DNA from: Streptomyces chartreusis
GTDB lineage: Bacteria > Actinomycetota > Actinomycetes > Streptomycetales > Streptomycetaceae
Reading direction: 5' to 3'
Assembly (NCBI RefSeq): GCF_008704715.1
Contig: NZ_CP023689.1
Location: 992,001 to 1,056,000 of the forward strand
Length of the DNA stretch: 64,000 nt
Both the position numbers and the translations under genes were made by a program. Within the stretch, counting starts at the first letter, position 1. The number at the start of each line of letters is the position of its first letter. The notes under the pieces are model-generated. The model ran no database searches, was not told the origin of the DNA, and saw only the letters and a program-made list of their open reading frames with translations. Below, in pieces: positions 61,074 through 64,000 of this stretch.

Positions 61074-61097
61074 GGTGCGGATCTGCGGAAGGGGCCG

Positions 61098-62306
61098 TCA
61101 GCCGGCGGCCAGGAGTTCCAGGTGGGTGACTGCGGCGTCGATGCCGGGCAGGGCGAGCATCTCCTTCTGGGCACGCCGGGCCTCGTCGGTGACGTTCTCG
61201 TCGGCCAGGAGCCGGTGGCAGGTCTCCACCATGGGTTCGGCGCCCCGGTTCGCGATGTGCTCGCCGAGTCCGAGGCCGGCGACGCGCAGCGCGTTGTACT
61301 GCTGGTCGCCGAACATGGGCCGGACCGCCATGGGGACGCCGGCGCGCACGGCCTCGCGGATGCTGTTGTAGCCGCCGTGGGTGACGAACAGCGCGGCGTG
61401 CTCGAGGAGGAGTTGCTGCGGGAAGCGGTCGACGACGCGGACGTGGGGTGCGGCCTTCGCGGTGTCCACGGGCATGCCGAGCGTGGAGACGACGGCGGCG
61501 CAGTCCAGTGCGGACAGCGCCTCGACGACCGTGTCGAGGGGCTCTGCCGGGTCGTAGACGGGGATGGGGGCGCCGAACTCGCGGGCCTTGTCGAGGAATT
61601 CGAGGACGGTGCCGGGCAGTCCCGTGCCGAGTGAGGCGAGTACGAGGGGCTTGTCGGCGGGCAGTTCGTCGAACCAGTCGGGCAGGCTCTCGCCGCGGGT
61701 GACGGTGCGGGGCTGGCGGTAGGCGACGGCGCCGGGGGCGAGGGGGCGGGCGAAGGAGTAGGGGGCGGGCATGCAGTCGAGGCGTCCGTGCCGGTAGACG
61801 GCCACCGGGTCGTCGCTCTCGGGCAGGCCGAGGGCGCGGCGGCGGTCGTTCAGCAGCGGGAGCAGCAGTTCCGGGTCGAGGAACTGGCCCGAGCCGGAGG
61901 GCGCGGGGACATGGGGTACGCCGAGGGTCTCGGCGACGAGGAGCGCGGCGAACTCGTAGCCGTCGCGCAGGATGACGTCGGGCCGGAACTCGCGGGCGAG
62001 TGGCAGCAACAGGTCGTAGGCGTCGTCGAGTTGGGGTCCGGCGCCGAGGGTGGCCCACAGGTCGTGGGCGAAGCGGCTGAACTCCTCGGGGATGGGCAGC
62101 TTGCCCTCGAACAGCAGCCGCATGCCCTGGGCGGTGATGTCGGTGTAGACGCCCTCGACGCGGGCCCGCTCGCCGGCGAGGACGGGCGCGAGTTTGTCGG
62201 CGGTGACGACGAGGACTTCATGTCCGGCGTCGCCGAGGGCCCGCACGAGCGGCAGGCAGGCGCGCGCGTGGGAGGGCGAGCCGGTGATGCTGCACAGCAC
62301 CCGCAT
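61098..62306 (-). CDS. Family 1 glycosyltransferase, macrolide-type (MGT-like)
   Basis: The protein is 402 residues, the usual length for actinobacterial GT-B natural-product glycosyltransferases. The N-terminal acceptor domain begins [20 protein letters not shown], with the small-residue turn and His (about residue 13) expected of the catalytic base. The C-terminal donor domain carries [19 protein letters not shown] at about residues 308-330 and GDQQYNA near 334, which bind the NDP-sugar diphosphate and sugar. AAAGG-type Shine-Dalgarno sequence lies about 9 nt before the ATG. It is 33 bp downstream of the UDP-sugar dehydrogenase, so the natural inference is that it uses that enzyme's product, probably a uronic acid, to glycosylate the polyketide. 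Donor and acceptor are inferred from context, not from the sequence. Self-resistance glycosylation of a macrolide is a less likely alternative. Confidence 0.9.
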   Translation of the reverse strand: MRVLCSITGSPSHARACLPLVRALGDAGHEVLVVTADKLAPVLAGERARVEGVYTDITAQGMRLLFEGKLPIPEEFSRFAHDLWATLGAGPQLDDAYDLLLPLAREFRPDVILRDGYEFAALLVAETLGVPHVPAPSGSGQFLDPELLLPLLNDRRRALGLPESDDPVAVYRHGRLDCMPAPYSFARPLAPGAVAYRQPRTVTRGESLPDWFDELPADKPLVLASLGTGLPGTVLEFLDKAREFGAPIPVYDPAEPLDTVVEALSALDCAAVVSTLGMPVDTAKAAPHVRVVDRFPQQLLLEHAALFVTHGGYNSIREAVRAGVPMAVRPMFGDQQYNALRVAGLGLGEHIANRGAEPMVETCHRLLADENVTDEARRAQKEMLALPGIDAAVTHLELLAAG

Positions 62307-62339
62307 GGTGACGGACCTTTCTTCGCGGCTCTGGAGGGT

Positions 62340-63668
62340 CTATACGGCGGTCAGGGCGGGCTCGACCGGGCTGGTGCCGGTGCCGTGCCAGGCGAGGCCG
62401 GCGGCGCTGAGGGCGGCCGGGTCGAGGTGGTTGCGGGTGTCGACGACGACCGGGTGGTGCAGGTCGGCGGCGATCCGGGGCCAGTCGAGGTCGCGGTAGT
62501 GCGGCCATTCGGTGCACAGGACCAGCGCGGATGCGCCCTTGGCGGCCTGGTGGGGGTCGTCGACGACGTTGATGTCGGCGGGGAGTTCGGTGTGCCGGGT
62601 CGCGGGGACGGCCGGGTCGTGGGCGGTGAGTTCGGCGCCGCGGCCGGCGAGTTCGGCGGCGAGGGCGAGGGCGGGCGAGTCGCGCAGGTCGTCGGTGCCG
62701 GCCTTGAAGGTGAGGCCGAGCAGCCCGATCCGGACCCCGGCGAGGGAGCCGTCCTCGTCGCCGCACAGGCGGGCGATCCGGTCGGCGATCCGGGTGCGCT
62801 GGCGGGCGTTGGTGTCGATGGCCGCCCGCACCAGCGGGAAGTCGACGCCGAGCGCGTCGGCCGTGCCGAGCAGGGCGCGGGTGTCCTTGGGCAGGCAGGA
62901 GCCGCCCCAGCCGGGTCCGGGGCGCAGGAACGCGCCGCCGATGCGGTGGTCCTGGCCGAGTGCGGCGGTGACCCGGCCGATGTCGGCGCCGACCTCCTCG
63001 CACAGTTCGGCGAGGGTGTTGACGTAGGACAGCTTGACGGCGAGGAAGCAGTTCGCGGCGTACTTGACGACCTCGGCGCTGGCGGCGTCGGCGATGACGA
63101 CGGGTGCGTCGACGCCGGCGTACAGCTCGGCGACCTGGGCGGCGGCCCAGGGGCTGGCGGAGCCGATGACGACCCGGTCGGGCTGCAGGAAGTCGGCGAC
63201 GGAGGTGCCCTCGCGCAGGAACTCGGGGTTGCTGACGACGCCGACGTCGGGCCGGCCGAGTGCGGCGGTGACGCGGGCGGCGGTGCCGACAGGCACGGTC
63301 GACTTGGTGACCAGGACGCTGTCGGGTTCCAGCAGGGTCCGGATCTCCTCGACGACCGCGTCGACGGCGGTGAGGTCGGCGCGCCCGTCGGGTCCGGTGG
63401 GGGTGCCGACGCAGATGAACACGGTGCGGGCGCCGCGTACGGCGTCGGGGGCGCCGACGACGAACCGGAGCCGGCCCGTGTCGAGGCCGGCCCGCACCAG
63501 TTCGGGCAGGCCGTCCTCCAGGATGCGCACTTCGCCGCGGCCCAGTTCCGCGACCTTGACCGGGTCCAGGTCGGCGCAGACCACCCGGTGTCCGAGCGAC
63601 GCCAGGCAGGCTCCGGCGGTGAGTCCGACATAACCGGTGCCGATGACGGCGATGGTGTGGCGGTGCAC
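62340..63668 (-). CDS. UDP-glucose/GDP-mannose-type 6-dehydrogenase
   Basis: The protein is 442 residues from a GTG start, the normal size for the family. These enzymes use two NAD+ to oxidise C6 of UDP-glucose (or a related NDP-sugar) to the uronic acid. The N-terminal Rossmann motif GTGYVG lies at residues 10-15. A GTPTG segment is near residue 90, and the catalytic cysteine sits in GGSCLPKD at about residue 259. The C-terminal domain carries LTFKAGTDDLRDSP. The start was chosen because GAGG at 63680-63677 is 8 nt upstream and the protein then begins just before the Rossmann fold; a longer open frame to 63860 has no homology. It lies 35 bp after the oxidase and 33 bp before the glycosyltransferase. 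Inference: it supplies a uronic acid donor such as UDP-glucuronate. No decarboxylase or epimerase is in view, so the final sugar is open. Confidence 0.93.
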   Translation of the reverse strand: MHRHTIAVIGTGYVGLTAGACLASLGHRVVCADLDPVKVAELGRGEVRILEDGLPELVRAGLDTGRLRFVVGAPDAVRGARTVFICVGTPTGPDGRADLTAVDAVVEEIRTLLEPDSVLVTKSTVPVGTAARVTAALGRPDVGVVSNPEFLREGTSVADFLQPDRVVIGSASPWAAAQVAELYAGVDAPVVIADAASAEVVKYAANCFLAVKLSYVNTLAELCEEVGADIGRVTAALGQDHRIGGAFLRPGPGWGGSCLPKDTRALLGTADALGVDFPLVRAAIDTNARQRTRIADRIARLCGDEDGSLAGVRIGLLGLTFKAGTDDLRDSPALALAAELAGRGAELTAHDPAVPATRHTELPADINVVDDPHQAAKGASALVLCTEWPHYRDLDWPRIAADLHHPVVVDTRNHLDPAALSAAGLAWHGTGTSPVEPALTAV

Positions 63669-63676
63669 GGCGGCCA

Positions 63677-63680
63677 CCTC
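63677..63680 (-). promoter_or_regulatory. Ribosome binding site of the UDP-sugar dehydrogenase
   Basis: GAGG lies 8 nt before the GTG at 63668. This selects that GTG over the in-frame GTG at 63677, which overlaps the site, and over longer starts that would run back into the oxidase gene. Confidence 0.6.
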
Positions 63681-63703
63681 GATTCTCGGTTGGTTCGCTG
63701 CGG

Positions 63704-64000
63704 TCAGACGCCGATGAGCCGGGCGCTGATGGACGCCGCGGCACGGACGGCCAGGGCGACGCTGTACAGCGTCGGGTTGACGGCGGTGGCGGTCGGGATG
63801 ACCCCGTTGCCGCCGACGTAGAGGTTGTCGAAGCCCCAGACGCGGCTGTCGGTGTCGCACACCGAGGTGCCGTCGTCGGCGGGGCCCATGCGCACGGTGC
63901 CCTGGTAGTGCTTGGAGCTGCCGGCGGGGAACAGTTCGGGCCGTTCCAGGAACTCGCCGCCGAGGGCCTCGGCGACGGCTTCCTGGTCGGCGCGGGCCTG
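63704..64000 (-). CDS. GMC flavoprotein oxidase, pyranose 2-oxidase-like (C-terminal end only)
   Basis: Only the last 98 codons are present; the frame stays open to the right edge, so the true start lies outside. What is seen: HYQGT followed by RMG, then [14 protein letters not shown], a proline-threonine stretch and VNPTL near the end. In GMC (glucose-methanol-choline) flavoenzymes the His of the HxxGT element and the His or Asn about 45 residues later form the catalytic pair. Here the pair is His/Asn, as in pyranose, choline and cholesterol oxidases. The run DTDSRVWGF...[13 protein letters not shown]...NPT is closest to the pyranose 2-oxidase tail as I remember it. Such enzymes oxidise C2 or C3 of sugars with FAD. 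The stop codon is 35 bp before the next gene's start, so co-transcription is likely. Inference: it oxidises a sugar on the polyketide or a polyketide alcohol. The substrate cannot be read from this fragment. Confidence 0.85.
   Translation of the reverse strand, partial: QARADQEAVAEALGGEFLERPELFPAGSSKHYQGTVRMGPADDGTSVCDTDSRVWGFDNLYVGGNGVIPTATAVNPTLYSVALAVRAAASISARLIGV

Larger units (their letters stand above)
60857..61097 (-). promoter_or_regulatory. 241 bp spacer before the PKS genes
   Basis: This is the longest non-coding stretch in the window. Besides the hairpin at 61039-61073 it holds an imperfect dyad with 9 bp arms, 60959-60967 and 60985-60993 (one G-T mismatch, 17 nt loop), whose loop contains the unusually AT-rich TCGATTATTC. 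That could be an operator or the -10 region of a promoter for the PKS operon. I found no convincing -35/-10 pair with normal spacing. The remainder shows nothing clear. Confidence 0.35.

Noticed and set aside
60857..61174. Longer N-terminus for PKS A
   Set aside because: The extra 106 codons are low in homology and overlap the glycosyltransferase gene; the GTG at 60856 has a good ribosome site.
63669..63860. Longer N-terminus for the UDP-sugar dehydrogenase
   Set aside because: It overlaps the oxidase C-terminus in another frame, and family members begin just before the GTGYVG motif.

Overview
The window is a piece of a very large modular type I polyketide synthase (PKS) cluster from a high-GC actinomycete, most likely Streptomyces or a close relative. 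Signs are the GC-rich third codon positions, GTG starts, actinobacterial-type docking segments, and near-total use of one strand. Every real gene lies on the minus strand, so transcription runs from the right edge to the left edge. No gap between genes exceeds 241 bp. I saw no RNA genes, insertion sequences or CRISPR arrays.

Right end, 64000 to 61098: three tailoring genes. The first is the C-terminal end of a GMC flavoprotein oxidase whose tail resembles pyranose 2-oxidase and is cut by the window edge. It is followed by a UDP-sugar 6-dehydrogenase and a macrolide-type glycosyltransferase. Gaps of 35 and 33 bp suggest one transcript. Together they suggest a uronic-acid-type donor, its transfer to the polyketide, and oxidation of a sugar or an alcohol. 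A 241 bp spacer with a strong hairpin and a second imperfect dyad precedes the PKS genes.

60856 to 1: four consecutive PKS genes, called A, B, C and D here, with gaps of 47 to 123 bp. A (60856-38571) holds an AT-ACP loading module and modules 1-4. B (38494-20801) holds modules 5-7, C (20753-8115) modules 8-9, and D (7991 to beyond the left edge) module 10 and the start of module 11. Docking segments are of two kinds: A/B is one kind, B/C and C/D the other. This fits the order A, B, C, D.

Module layout: loading AT-ACP; M1 KR (B-type); M2 KR (A-type); M3 DH-KR with a changed KR catalytic serine; M4 DH-ER-KR; M5 DH-KR; M6 to M10 all DH-ER-KR; M11 KS-AT so far. All ten complete extender ATs carry the malonyl signature HAFH, so no methyl branches are expected. 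The predicted chain has an unassigned starter, two oxygenated positions near it, one or two alkenes, and then a long unbranched saturated stretch, so the aglycone should be lipid-like. No thioesterase is in view, so the line continues to the left. I do not recognise the product.

Two complications stand out. A one-base deletion breaks gene A between KR4 and ACP4 near 39328. The ATs, KSs and KRs also contain near-identical blocks with codon use unlike their surroundings, which points to domain-scale recombination and makes assembly errors possible.
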